Origin: Verrucomicrobiota bacterium
Lineage (GTDB): Bacteria; Verrucomicrobiota; Verrucomicrobiia; Opitutales; Opitutaceae
DNA length: 53,716 nt
Reading direction: 5' to 3'
NCBI GenBank assembly: GCA_023457035.1
Contig: JAEWNN010000099.1
Location: 1-53,716, forward strand
Positions 30,659 to 42,184 of the stretch are shown here, piece after piece. The notes beneath the pieces are model-generated. The model had not been told where the DNA came from. It was given only the letters and a program-made list of their open reading frames with translations, and did no database searches. How positions within the stretch are numbered: the stretch's first letter is position 1; every line of letters starts with the position of its first letter. The translations under genes were made by a program, and so were the position numbers.

Positions 30659-33529
30659 ATGCCGGTCACCCCTTCGTCCGACGCCTCTCCCGCCCCCCGC
30701 CCCGCCCGGCCGACCTCGGCCGGGTTCCGGGCCCCCCGCGCCGCGCTGGCCGCCGGCGCCTATTTCGGGCTCCACCTCGGCGCCCATCTCGCGGCCCGGT
30801 TCTTCGAGACCGCCCCGGGGATCTCCCTTTGGTATCCGGCCGCCGGGCTCGCATTGGCCGTGCTGGTGCTGCTGGGACCGCGCGTGGCGCCGGTGGTGTT
30901 CGCCGCCAACGTCTGCGGCGCCTGGGCGACGGCCGACTTCGGTCTCGGCTGGGCCATCCTCCTTTTCCCGCTGCTCATCACCGGGACCTACACCGCCGCG
31001 GCGTGCCTCGTGCGCTGGGCCAACGGCCCCCGGCTGCTCCCCGGCACGCCGCGCCAGACCGCCGTCTTCGTCGCCGCCACCGCGCTCGCCCCGCTGGCCG
31101 TCGCCGCGCTCGGCACCGCGGTCGTGGCATGGATGGATCCGCTCCCTCGGGACGCATTTCTGCGCGCGGTCCTCGACTGGTGGCTGGGCGACGCCACCGG
31201 CCTCCTGACCGTCGTGCCCGCCGCGATGGTCTTCGTCGGCCCCTGGCTGCAGGGCGTGCGGCCCGATTGGTCGGCGCCCGACCGCCAACCACGCCAGCTG
31301 CTGCTGGTCGGCGCGCAGATGCTCGCACTCGCGGCGAGCCTCCTCGTCGTCTTCTCCGTCGACTCGCTCCCGCGTAGCCAAACTTTCTATCTGTGCCTGC
31401 TGCCGCTCGTCTGGATCTGCCTCCGGCACGGACTGGCCGGCGCCACTCTCGCGACCTTGGGCGTCACGATCGGCGCCCTGCTCGGCCTGCATCTGACCGG
31501 CACCGCCGCCGAGTCGGCGACCAGCTTCCTCTTCCTCGAACTCACCGCCGCCGTGGTCGGGCTCGGGTTGGGCGCAACCGTGACCCACCGCAAGGCGGTC
31601 GAGCAGCGCATCGCGGCCGACGAGGCCCGCCTCAGCCGCATCACCGTCGGCTCCCAGGTCGGGCTGTGGGAACACGACCTGCAGACCGAGCAGGTCAGCT
31701 ACAGCCACCTTTGCGCCGATCTGCTCAATCTCGACCCCGCACGCTCTTCGATCACGGCCGCCGCCTGGTACGGCAACATCCATCCCGAGGACCGCCCCGC
31801 GCTGCTGCACGCCCTGCAGGATCATCTGGCGGGGAGAACCTCGATCTTCTTCGCCTCCTTCCGTCTTCCGCCCGGATCGGCCTCGGATCGCTGGATCAAC
31901 ACCCGCGGCTCCGTCATCTCCTTCGACCGGCAAGGCCGCCCCCTACTGCTCGGCGGCAGCGTGATCGACATCACCGACCGCCGCCAGGCCAAGCTCATCT
32001 CCGACCGCCAACTCCAGATCATCGAGGCCACCACCGACTTCGTCGTCACCACCGACTCGGCCGGGCGCATCCTCTACGCCAACGGCGCGCTGCTGCACTT
32101 CTGGGGGCAGCCCGACCTCGACTTCGTGCGCGGCCGCCAGATCGGCTCCCTGCTGTCCCGCGCCTGTAGCGAGCAACTGGAGGCAGCCACCGCCGAGCTC
32201 GCCCGCGCCAGCCACTGGACCGGCGAACTCCGCTTCGGCAATACCGCCGGCCGCGAACTCCCAGTCTCGGTCGTCGCGCTCAATCACCGCACGCAGGGCG
32301 ACCCGGCGTCCCTGTACTCCTTCGTCCTGCACGACCTCTCCCGCCAGAAACAGGCCGAGGCCGACCGGCTTGAACGGGAGCGCCAACTCCTCCTGCTGCA
32401 GAAATCCGAGAGCCTCGGCGTGCTGGCCGGTGGCATCGCCCACGATTTCAACAACCTGCTCACCGCCATGCTCGGCAACGCCGGCCTGGCCCGGCTCGAC
32501 CTCCCGGAGGATTCGCCGGTGCTGGAATCGCTCGGACAGATCGAGGTGGCCGCCCAGCGCGCCGCCGACCTCTGCCAGCAGATGCTCGCCTACGCCGGCC
32601 GACGCCCGATCTCCGAGAGCGATGTCGATCTCAACACGATGATCCGGCAGACCCAGCGCCTCTTCCAGGTCTCGATCAACAAGAAGATCTCGGTCGAACT
32701 GGCGCTGGCGGACGCACCGGTCGTGGTGCGGGCGGAGCCGCCGCAGCTCCAGCAGGTCGTCCTCAACCTCGTGATCAATGCCGCCGAGGCGATCGGCGAC
32801 GCCAACGGGCACATCGGCGTGCGCACCAGCACCCACGAGTTCACCCGCGAGCGCCTCCGGCAGGAGTTCGCCACCGACACCCTCCCCGCCGGTCGTTATG
32901 CGCTCTGCGAAGTGGCGGACACCGGGCAGGGCATCCCGCCGGAGGTTCGCCACCGCATCTTCGAACCGTTCTTCACCACCAAGGCCCGCGGACACGGGCT
33001 CGGCCTGGCGGCGGTGCACGGTGTCGTCACCTCCCACGGGGGCGCGATCGCCGTCACCAGTGTTCCCGGCCAGGGCAGCACTTTCCGCTTCGTCCTGCCG
33101 CTGGCCCAGCCGACGGTCCCGCCCGAGACCGCGCCGGCGCCCGCCACCGATTGGACCGGTGCCGGCCTCGTGCTGGTCGTCGACGACGAGCCGACCGTGC
33201 AACGCATCGCCGAGCGCCTCTTGCAAAGCCTCGGATTCACCACCGTGGCTGCCGCCGACGGAGCCGAGGGCGTAGCCCTCTTCCGCCAACACTCCGATCG
33301 ACTGCGCTTGGTCTTGCTCGATCTGATCATGCCGCAGATGGACGGAGTGGAGGCCTTCAGCGCGATGCACCACCACGACCCCGGAGTGCCGGTGGTGATC
33401 ATGAGCGGTTTCGCCGGCAATCTGAACTTCGACCGTTTCGCGGAGGCGAAGCCCGCCGCCCTGCTCGCCAAACCGTTCACCCGCGAGACCTTGCAAGTGC
33501 GACTCGAGGCCATCCTCGGACGGAACTGA
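30659..33529 (+). CDS. MASE1-type membrane hybrid sensor histidine kinase with two PAS domains
   Basis: A 956-aa sensor. An N-terminal MASE1 membrane domain (about 25-330, eight or so helices, with GISLWYPAAGLALAVL near 55-70) is followed by PAS 1 (about 335-440, GLWEHDLQTEQVS), PAS 2 (about 445-565), HisKA with GGIAHDFNN (phospho-His about 595), HATPase_c (about 690-810, FEPFFTTKARGHGLGLAAV) and a receiver (about 835-953, LLDLIMPQMDG, Asp about 887, and AKPF). The ATG at 30659 was chosen because upstream residues overlap the tRNA gene. The kinase at 39651 is a paralogue without the first PAS. It lies 145 bases before the PFOR operon, so a redox or metabolic role is possible but unproven. Confidence 0.9.
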   Translation: MPVTPSSDASPAPRPARPTSAGFRAPRAALAAGAYFGLHLGAHLAARFFETAPGISLWYPAAGLALAVLVLLGPRVAPVVFAANVCGAWATADFGLGWAILLFPLLITGTYTAAACLVRWANGPRLLPGTPRQTAVFVAATALAPLAVAALGTAVVAWMDPLPRDAFLRAVLDWWLGDATGLLTVVPAAMVFVGPWLQGVRPDWSAPDRQPRQLLLVGAQMLALAASLLVVFSVDSLPRSQTFYLCLLPLVWICLRHGLAGATLATLGVTIGALLGLHLTGTAAESATSFLFLELTAAVVGLGLGATVTHRKAVEQRIAADEARLSRITVGSQVGLWEHDLQTEQVSYSHLCADLLNLDPARSSITAAAWYGNIHPEDRPALLHALQDHLAGRTSIFFASFRLPPGSASDRWINTRGSVISFDRQGRPLLLGGSVIDITDRRQAKLISDRQLQIIEATTDFVVTTDSAGRILYANGALLHFWGQPDLDFVRGRQIGSLLSRACSEQLEAATAELARASHWTGELRFGNTAGRELPVSVVALNHRTQGDPASLYSFVLHDLSRQKQAEADRLERERQLLLLQKSESLGVLAGGIAHDFNNLLTAMLGNAGLARLDLPEDSPVLESLGQIEVAAQRAADLCQQMLAYAGRRPISESDVDLNTMIRQTQRLFQVSINKKISVELALADAPVVVRAEPPQLQQVVLNLVINAAEAIGDANGHIGVRTSTHEFTRERLRQEFATDTLPAGRYALCEVADTGQGIPPEVRHRIFEPFFTTKARGHGLGLAAVHGVVTSHGGAIAVTSVPGQGSTFRFVLPLAQPTVPPETAPAPATDWTGAGLVLVVDDEPTVQRIAERLLQSLGFTTVAAADGAEGVALFRQHSDRLRLVLLDLIMPQMDGVEAFSAMHHHDPGVPVVIMSGFAGNLNFDRFAEAKPAALLAKPFTRETLQVRLEAILGRN

Positions 33530-33674
33530 GCGCCCGGACGCGCCGCGGGCCGCCCCTCCGTGAAGGTACAGCGCACAGGTTTTCACGCGCTGGCGGGAAT
33601 TCGGGATTGTCTAGCGGACAGGGCTCCCCACGTTCGCGCCTTTCGTCCCTGTAAACCCCCGTTCCCTTTCCCCG

Positions 33675-34268
33675 ATGGTCAGCACCCCAGAGCAGGTGTC
33701 CGAGTACTTCGAAATCCGCTGGCACGGCCGCGGCGGCCAAGGCGCGGTCACCGGCGCCAAGTCCCTCGCCGAGTGCGTCCAGGGCACGGGCCGCAACGTC
33801 GTCGCCTTCCCCGAGTACGGACCCGAGCGCCGCGGCGCGCCGGTGAAGGCGTTCAACCGCTTCAGCGAAAAGGTCATCCGCATCCACACTCCAGTCACGA
33901 ACCCCGACGTCGTCATCGTGATCGACGCCACCCTGCTCCCCCTGCCCGCCGTCAAGGAGGGCATCGACGAGCACACGATCTTCATCGTCAACATCGAGAA
34001 GACTCCCGACGAAGTGCGCGCCCTTCTCGGCCTCGACAACCACGTCGTCACCGTCGCCGCCAACCGCATCTCCCACGCCCTCTTCAAGCGCGAGATCCCC
34101 AACTCCACCATGCTCGGCGCCTTTGCCAAGGTCGCCCCGCACATCATCGGCGTCGAGAAGCTCAAGCAGGAGGCCGCGCACGTCATCGCCGGCCTGCTCG
34201 GCCACGAGCTCGTGGAAAAGAATCTCCAGGCCGTCCAGCAGGGGCACGACCTCTGCCAGATCGGTTGA
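33675..34268 (+). CDS. porG: Pyruvate:ferredoxin oxidoreductase, gamma subunit
   Basis: A 197-aa subunit of the four-subunit 2-oxoacid:ferredoxin oxidoreductase. It has the family start IRWHGRGGQGAVTGAKSLAE (about 13-32), then YGPERRGAPVKAFNRFS (about 47-63), and the Rossmann-like body of the gamma domain with NPDVVIVIDATLL. The gamma domain contributes to coenzyme A binding. It is the first gene of an operon porG-porD-porA-porB; the gap to the delta gene is 10 bases. The four-gene order is like that of archaeal and thermophile PFORs. Substrate pyruvate is favoured by the alpha and beta subunits, but other 2-oxoacids are not excluded. Confidence 0.92.
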   Translation: MVSTPEQVSEYFEIRWHGRGGQGAVTGAKSLAECVQGTGRNVVAFPEYGPERRGAPVKAFNRFSEKVIRIHTPVTNPDVVIVIDATLLPLPAVKEGIDEHTIFIVNIEKTPDEVRALLGLDNHVVTVAANRISHALFKREIPNSTMLGAFAKVAPHIIGVEKLKQEAAHVIAGLLGHELVEKNLQAVQQGHDLCQIG

Positions 34269-34278
34269 GGAACACGAC

Positions 34279-34608
34279 ATGAGCACCCTGAAAAACTGGC
34301 AGGACCTCCCGCTCGGCGGGGTCATCACCGAGGCCGGCAGCGCCGCCCAATACGAGACCGGTTCCTGGCGTACCTGGAAACCGGTTACCCACCGCGAGCA
34401 TTGCACCCACTGCCTCGCCTGCTGGGAGTTCTGCCCGGAAGACGCCATCCTGCTCGAGGACGGCACCGATCCCGCCGGCGCCCCGCGCAAGTTCGTCAAG
34501 GAGATCAACTACTACCACTGCAAGGGCTGCGGCCTCTGCGTGCACGAATGCCCGGTCAACCGGCAGGGCCAGGTCAAGGCCCTCGAGATGGTCCGCGACG
34601 AGGTCTGA
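34279..34608 (+). CDS. porD: Pyruvate:ferredoxin oxidoreductase, delta (ferredoxin-like) subunit
   Basis: A 109-aa 2x[4Fe-4S] subunit that carries electrons from the catalytic TPP centre towards ferredoxin. Two cysteine motifs are visible: CTHCLACWEFCP (about 40-51) and CKGCGLCVHECP (about 81-92). Length fits the delta subunit. The ATG at 34279 gives a sensible N-terminus; the gap to porA is 3 bases, so translation is probably coupled. Confidence 0.92.
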   Translation: MSTLKNWQDLPLGGVITEAGSAAQYETGSWRTWKPVTHREHCTHCLACWEFCPEDAILLEDGTDPAGAPRKFVKEINYYHCKGCGLCVHECPVNRQGQVKALEMVRDEV

Positions 34609-34611
34609 ACC

Positions 34612-35826
34612 ATGAAACACGCCACCACCGGAACCCCCAAGATCGTCCCGATCACCGGCGCCGGCGCCTGCGCCGAGGCCATGCGCCAGATCAACCCCGA
34701 CGTCGTCGCCGCCTTCCCGATCACGCCCTCGACGCAGGTCGTGGAGGACTTTTCCACCTACGTCGCCAACGGCCAAGTCGACACCGAGTTCGTCACCGTC
34801 GAGTCCGAGCACTCCGCGATGAGCGCGTGCATCGGCGCCAGCGCCGCCGGCGGCCGCGTGATGACCGCCACCAGCTCGGCCGGCATGGCCTACATGTGGG
34901 AGCTGCTCTACGTGGCGGCCTCCATGCGCCAGCCCGTGCTGATGACGCTCGTCAACCGCGCGCTTACCGGCCCGATCAACATCCATTGCGACCACAGCGA
35001 CTCGATGGGCGCCCGCGACGCCGGCTGGATCCAGCTCTACAGCGAGACCAACCAGGAGGCCTACGACAACCTCGTCATGGCCGCCCGCATCGCCGAGCAC
35101 CCCGACGTGCGCCTGCCGCTCATGGTCTGCCAGGACGGTTTCATCACAAGCCACTCCATCCAGACCATGCAGCTCGAGGACGACCGGGCCGTGCGCGCCT
35201 TCGTCGGCCCGCACATGCCGTATCACAGCGTCCTCGACACCGACCACCCCGTGACCTGGGGCGCGCTCGACCTGCAGGACTACTACATCGAGCACAAGCG
35301 CGGCCAGGAGGAGGGCATGCGCAACGCGCTGCGCGTCATCCAGGAAGTCTCCGACGACTTCGCGAAGACCTTCGGCCGCTCGTACGGACTCTTCGAGGAC
35401 TACCGCCTCGACGACGCCGAGATCGTGCTCGTGGCGCTCAGCTCGGCCTGCGGCGAGATCAAGGAGGTCGTCGACCAGATGCGCGCCAAGGGCGAGAAGG
35501 TCGGCCTGCTGAAGATCCGCAGCTTCCGCCCCTTCCCCTACGCACAGATCGCACAGGCGCTCTCGCGGGCCAGCATCGTCACGGTGCTCGACCGCAGCGC
35601 CAGCTTCGGCGCCCACGGCCCGGTGTTCACCGAGATCAACACCGCCGTCTACAACTACTCGGGCAACCGCCCGCTGATGCTCGGCCACACCTTCGGCCTC
35701 GGCGGCCGCGAGCTCACCCTGCGCCACATCGAACACATCATCAGCGAGAGCCGCATCTGCCTCGACAAGGGCACGGTCGGCAACCGTCAGGGCCTCTGGG
35801 TCAACGTCCGCGGAGACAAGCTATGA
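34612..35826 (+). CDS. porA: Pyruvate:ferredoxin oxidoreductase, alpha subunit
   Basis: A 404-aa alpha subunit, holding the pyrimidine-binding part of the TPP site. Landmarks: GAGACAEAMRQINPDVVAAF (about 16-35) with PITPSTQVVEDFS (about 36-48), VESEHSAMSACIGASAAGGR (about 63-82) with the conserved EHSA, TATSSAGMAYMWELL (about 84-98), and the C-terminal transketolase-like domain with VLDRSASFGAHGPVFTEI (about 323-340). It pairs with the beta subunit to cleave pyruvate to acetyl-CoA, CO2 and reduced ferredoxin. It overlaps porB by ATGA. Confidence 0.94.
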   Translation: MKHATTGTPKIVPITGAGACAEAMRQINPDVVAAFPITPSTQVVEDFSTYVANGQVDTEFVTVESEHSAMSACIGASAAGGRVMTATSSAGMAYMWELLYVAASMRQPVLMTLVNRALTGPINIHCDHSDSMGARDAGWIQLYSETNQEAYDNLVMAARIAEHPDVRLPLMVCQDGFITSHSIQTMQLEDDRAVRAFVGPHMPYHSVLDTDHPVTWGALDLQDYYIEHKRGQEEGMRNALRVIQEVSDDFAKTFGRSYGLFEDYRLDDAEIVLVALSSACGEIKEVVDQMRAKGEKVGLLKIRSFRPFPYAQIAQALSRASIVTVLDRSASFGAHGPVFTEINTAVYNYSGNRPLMLGHTFGLGGRELTLRHIEHIISESRICLDKGTVGNRQGLWVNVRGDKL

Positions 35827-36794
35827 ACGACACCACCGCCAACCTCGCCGAACTCTCGCCCGAGACGAAGCAGATGTGCGAGCGCCCCGGAACGTTTTCC
35901 GGCGGCCACCGCATGTGCGCCGGCTGCCCCACGGGCATCTTCACCAAGATGCTCACCCGTGTGTCCGACGACTACGAGATCGTGGCCGGCAACGCGACCG
36001 GTTGCCTCGAGGTCGCGAGCTCGATCTTCCCGTTCTCCAGCTGGCAGATCCCGTGGATCCACACCGCCTTCGAAAATGCCAGCGCGATGATGAGCGGCGT
36101 CGAGGCCTGCTATCGTTCGCTCGTGCGCCAGGGCAAGCTGCGCAAGAAGCTCAAGTTCGTCGTCATGGGCGGCGACGGCGGCACCTACGACATCGGCCTG
36201 CAGTCGCTCTCCGGCGCGATGGAGCGCGGCCACGACCTCACCTACATCTGCTACGACAACGGCGCGTACATGAACACCGGCGTGCAGCGTTCGTCGGCCA
36301 CGCCGCTCGGCGCCGCCACCACGACCACGCCGGTCGGCAGCGAGTCGTACGGCCGCAAGGGCAACCGCAAGGATCTCACGAAGATCATGCTCGCCCATAA
36401 TCTCGGATACGTGGCCCAGGCCAGCATCCACGACATCGGCGACCTCTTCCGCAAGATGAAGAAGGCCATCGACCACGACGGCCCGGCCTTCATCAACCTG
36501 CTCAGCCCCTGCATCCCCGGCTGGAAGATCAATGCCGACATGGGCATCGAGAGCGCCCGCCTCGGCGTCGACTGCAACTTCTGGCCGCTCTTCGAGGTCG
36601 AGCAGGGCAAGTTCACGATCAACTACCGGCCGGCCACCGTGAAGCCCGCCGCCGAGTGGGTGATGTCGCAGGGCCGCTTCAAGCATCTCAAGAAACACCC
36701 CGAGGTCATCGCCGCCTTCCAGGCCGAGATCGACCAGCGCTGGGCGTGGCTCGAGATGGAGGAAGCCCGCACCAATCCGGTCGCAAAGGCCTGA
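35823..36794 (+). CDS. porB: Pyruvate:ferredoxin oxidoreductase, beta (TPP-binding) subunit
   Basis: A 323-aa beta subunit. TPP/Mg2+ binding is seen in MGGDGGTYDIGLQSLSGA (about 114-131) and YDNGAYMNTGVQRS (about 140-153). Cysteines in MCAGCPTG (about 31-38), the single Cys in GNATGCLEV (about 54-62) and a later Cys in SPCIPGW (about 222-228) match the ligands of the proximal [4Fe-4S] cluster of PFOR beta. The enzyme is oxygen-sensitive in most organisms, which suggests growth in low oxygen, even though the genome also encodes complex I. The start overlaps porA; no clear terminator follows, only the hairpin at 36806. Confidence 0.94.
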   Translation: MNDTTANLAELSPETKQMCERPGTFSGGHRMCAGCPTGIFTKMLTRVSDDYEIVAGNATGCLEVASSIFPFSSWQIPWIHTAFENASAMMSGVEACYRSLVRQGKLRKKLKFVVMGGDGGTYDIGLQSLSGAMERGHDLTYICYDNGAYMNTGVQRSSATPLGAATTTTPVGSESYGRKGNRKDLTKIMLAHNLGYVAQASIHDIGDLFRKMKKAIDHDGPAFINLLSPCIPGWKINADMGIESARLGVDCNFWPLFEVEQGKFTINYRPATVKPAAEWVMSQGRFKHLKKHPEVIAAFQAEIDQRWAWLEMEEARTNPVAKA

Positions 36795-36805
36795 CCCGCC
36801 CGTGG

Positions 36806-36825
36806 CGCTGCTCGCGAGAGCAGCG
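36806..36825. repeat. 8-4-8 palindrome after the por operon
   Basis: CGCTGCTC-GCGA-GAGCAGCG is a perfect 20-base palindrome with the same 8-4-8 geometry, and a preceding TGG, as those at 19165 and 19204. No T-run follows. It lies 11 bases after the porB stop. Confidence 0.65.
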
Positions 36826-36898
36826 ATCCCGCGCCGCGCAAGTTCGGCGCGATCATGGTTGGAAAACGGGGGCCGGTGATGCTTGATCGTTGGCCGTG

Positions 36899-39391
36899 AT
36901 GCGAACCCCGCCGCTTTCGGGTCTTGTGGCCCTCGCCCTCTGGTGGCTGACATGCGTCGCGGCCGGCCGGGCCGCCGACGCCCCGCCCGCCCCGCTGAAC
37001 ATGCTCACCGGGGCGCGGGCGCCGCGGGAAGTCGTGGTCGGGGTCTACGCGAGCAATTATCCGTATTCGTATCGCGAGGCCACCGACGGCCCGCTCACCG
37101 GCTTCACGGTCGAGCTGCTCGACGAGCTGGCCACCCGGATGAACCTGGAGATCCGGCGCGTGGAGCTGCCCAACGACGAGGTGCAGCGCCGCTTCCGGGC
37201 GGGCGAGTTCGACATGCTCCAGATGCTCAGCGAGTCGAAGGGCCGGGAGGAGTGGGCGGAGTTTTCGGTCCCGATCCTGTATATCCAGAACGTGGTTTTC
37301 GTGCGGCGCGACGACCACACCGTGCGCTCCTTGGCCGACCTCCACGGGCGGCGTTTCGCCGTCGCCGGGTCCAAGTCGGCCTCGGAGCTGTTCCTGCGCC
37401 GTTGGGAGCAGGACCCGCAGATCATCGAGGCCGGCTCGGCGGAGGAGGCGCTGCGGATGGTGGAGGCGGGCCGGGCCGACGCCGTGCTGCTGTCGCGACT
37501 GACGGCGCGCTCGCTCATCGACCACCTCGGGCTGAAAAACATCGTCGAGCTGGCGGATCCCACCGCCTCGCTCGAAATCCGGCACTGTTTCGCGGTGCAC
37601 AAGGGCGACACGCTGCTGCTCTCGCGGCTGAACGAGGGGCTGGCGGTGCTGCATCGCACCGGCACCTACGAGCGCATTTTCCGGAAGTGGTTCGGGCGCT
37701 TCGCCCCGAAGCGCTTCACCCGCGAGGAGGTGGCCACCTACGTGGCGGCCGCGCTGGCACTCGCCTTCCTCGCGACGTTGTGGGGCTTCCTGCGCCAGCG
37801 CAGCCTGCGCCGCCGCATCGACCGCCAAAGCCGCGAACTCGGCGAACAGGAAGGGCTGTTGCGCGTGCTCTTCGAGAACGTGCCCCTGGGCATGTGCGTC
37901 TTCGGCCAGGAACCCCGGGGCCGACGCCTGCTCTCGATCAACATGCGGGCGCGGGGGCTGTTGAATTTGGACGAGGGCTCGGGTGTTGGCCGGACGCTGC
38001 AGGACCTGCCGCTCGGAACGGAATGGCGGTCCAGCCTCGAAACCCTCTTCGCCGCGTGGCGCCCCGAGGAGGGCTCCCTCGTCCGGGAACACTCCATGGC
38101 CAACGGGCGCCGACACCTCGTGCTGACGCTCGTGCCGCTCGTGTCGCCCCCCGGAGCGGCCGCTCGCTGCTGCCTGCTGCTGGACGACATCTCCGAACGG
38201 CGGCGGCTGGACGAGGAGCTGGCACAGTCGCGCCGGCTGCGCGCGCTGGGCGAGCTGGTCGGCGGCATCGCGCACGAGTTCAACAACCTGATGACGCCGG
38301 TGCTGCTCAACACGAGCGTCATCGAGATGCTGCGAATCGAAAACCGGATACTGCAGGAAAACGTCGCCATGATCTCGCTCGCCGCCAAGCGCGCGGCCGA
38401 GCTGACCCGGCGGCTGCTCACCTTCGGTCGCAAGGGACCGGATGCGGTCGGCGCCGTGCACCTGCGCGACGCGGTCGCGGGAGCGATCAGTTTCCTCCAG
38501 CCCACCTTCGACCGACGGATCGGCTGGGAGAACGCCGTGCCGGGAGGCCTCGCGCCCCTGCGTTTCGACGCGACCGACCTGAACCAGATCCTGATCAACC
38601 TGCTGCTCAACGCCCGCGACACGCTCATGGAACGTCTCGCCGACGAGGGCGGCAACTGGCACCCGCGGATCCGGATCGAGGCCCGGCCCTTGCCCGCCGA
38701 CCACGCCGTGCTGCCGGATTCGGCCGGCACCACCCCGGTGTTGGGCTGGCAACAGCTCTCGGTCGGCGACAACGGCCGCGGCATGCCGCCCGAGGTGCGG
38801 GAGCGGATCTTCGAGCCGTTCTTCACGACCAAGGAGGTCGGCGCCGGCACCGGGCTGGGCCTGGCCGCGGTCTGGCATCTCGTCACTGCCGCGGGCGGAC
38901 GCATCGACGTCGAAACCACGGCCGGCGTGGGCACCATATTCCATGTGCTGCTGCCGGTGTTGCCGGTGCCCCCGGGGGCCGCACCGGAGCCGGAAACGGC
39001 GATCAAGCCCGCCGCGACCGCGCTGCGGGTCCTGCTGGTCGAAGACGACGAGCTGGTGGCACGCGCCATCCGCGGTGTCCTCAAGCTCGACGGCCACGCA
39101 GTGCATCGGCTGGCCGACGGAGACGAGGCCTGGAACCACCTCCAGGAACAGGCTCGCCATTACGACCTGCTGATCCTCGACATCAACATGCCCGGCATCG
39201 ACGGTCTCGAACTCGTCCGGAGGACCCGCCAGGCGAAGTATGCCGGGCGAATCATGGTGGTGAGCGGGAGAGCGGTGCCGCGGGAAACCGCCTCGAATCC
39301 AGCGACGCGGATCGATCGCGTGCTCCCCAAACCATTCACCGCCGACGAGTTCCGGGCCGCCATCGCCGAATGCCGGCGTGTTCCCACCTGA
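36899..39391 (+). CDS. Hybrid sensor kinase with periplasmic SBP_bac_3 sensor (BvgS-like)
   Basis: An 830-aa sensor. A signal sequence (about 8-26) precedes a solute-binding-protein family 3 domain in the periplasm (about 40-272, beginning REVVVGVYASNYPYSY and GPLTGFTVELLDELA), a helix (about 280-298, VAAALALAFLATLWGFL), a PAS-like domain (about 320-435), HisKA with GGIAHEFNN (phospho-His about 457), HATPase_c (about 560-690, FEPFFTTKEVGAGTGLGLAAV) and a receiver (about 705-820, LLILDINMPGIDG, Asp about 761; LPKPF). A small molecule such as an amino acid may be the ligand, as with other SBP_bac_3 domains. The ATG at 36899 was chosen over TTG 36890. There is no separate response regulator nearby. 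Confidence 0.92.
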   Translation: MRTPPLSGLVALALWWLTCVAAGRAADAPPAPLNMLTGARAPREVVVGVYASNYPYSYREATDGPLTGFTVELLDELATRMNLEIRRVELPNDEVQRRFRAGEFDMLQMLSESKGREEWAEFSVPILYIQNVVFVRRDDHTVRSLADLHGRRFAVAGSKSASELFLRRWEQDPQIIEAGSAEEALRMVEAGRADAVLLSRLTARSLIDHLGLKNIVELADPTASLEIRHCFAVHKGDTLLLSRLNEGLAVLHRTGTYERIFRKWFGRFAPKRFTREEVATYVAAALALAFLATLWGFLRQRSLRRRIDRQSRELGEQEGLLRVLFENVPLGMCVFGQEPRGRRLLSINMRARGLLNLDEGSGVGRTLQDLPLGTEWRSSLETLFAAWRPEEGSLVREHSMANGRRHLVLTLVPLVSPPGAAARCCLLLDDISERRRLDEELAQSRRLRALGELVGGIAHEFNNLMTPVLLNTSVIEMLRIENRILQENVAMISLAAKRAAELTRRLLTFGRKGPDAVGAVHLRDAVAGAISFLQPTFDRRIGWENAVPGGLAPLRFDATDLNQILINLLLNARDTLMERLADEGGNWHPRIRIEARPLPADHAVLPDSAGTTPVLGWQQLSVGDNGRGMPPEVRERIFEPFFTTKEVGAGTGLGLAAVWHLVTAAGGRIDVETTAGVGTIFHVLLPVLPVPPGAAPEPETAIKPAATALRVLLVEDDELVARAIRGVLKLDGHAVHRLADGDEAWNHLQEQARHYDLLILDINMPGIDGLELVRRTRQAKYAGRIMVVSGRAVPRETASNPATRIDRVLPKPFTADEFRAAIAECRRVPT

Positions 39392-39418
39392 GCCGGCATT
39401 CGGTCGAGTGACGAGTGA

Positions 39419-39512
39419 CGAGCGTCGAGGTGCCGATCACAGAGGAGATCGAGCGAAGCACTCGTGCCGGAAGCTCGCCACCGATGGAAGGGCGCTCGTC
39501 CCTCGACGCTCG
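39419..39512. repeat. 12-base inverted repeat between two kinase genes
   Basis: CGAGCGTCGAGG (39419-39430) and CCTCGACGCTCG (39501-39512) are exact reverse complements, 70 bases apart. A tandem AGTGACG-AGTGACG lies just upstream (39407-39420). The 259-base spacer has no gene that I can support. The pair could form a long-loop stem or be a site for a dimeric regulator. Confidence 0.5.
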
Positions 39513-39650
39513 CCTCTCGACCGCATCATACCGCCTGAGGCCGCACACCGCCCGCGGCCGGCTCCAACCCGCGCAAAAACGGCTGGAGCATTTCATCTTT
39601 CCCCGGTGTTGTCCGAAGAACGACCGACGCGCTTCGCACTTGCGGAGCGA

Positions 39651-42167
<2,517 letters not shown>

Positions 42168-42184
42168 TACGCCCGGAGGTCCCC

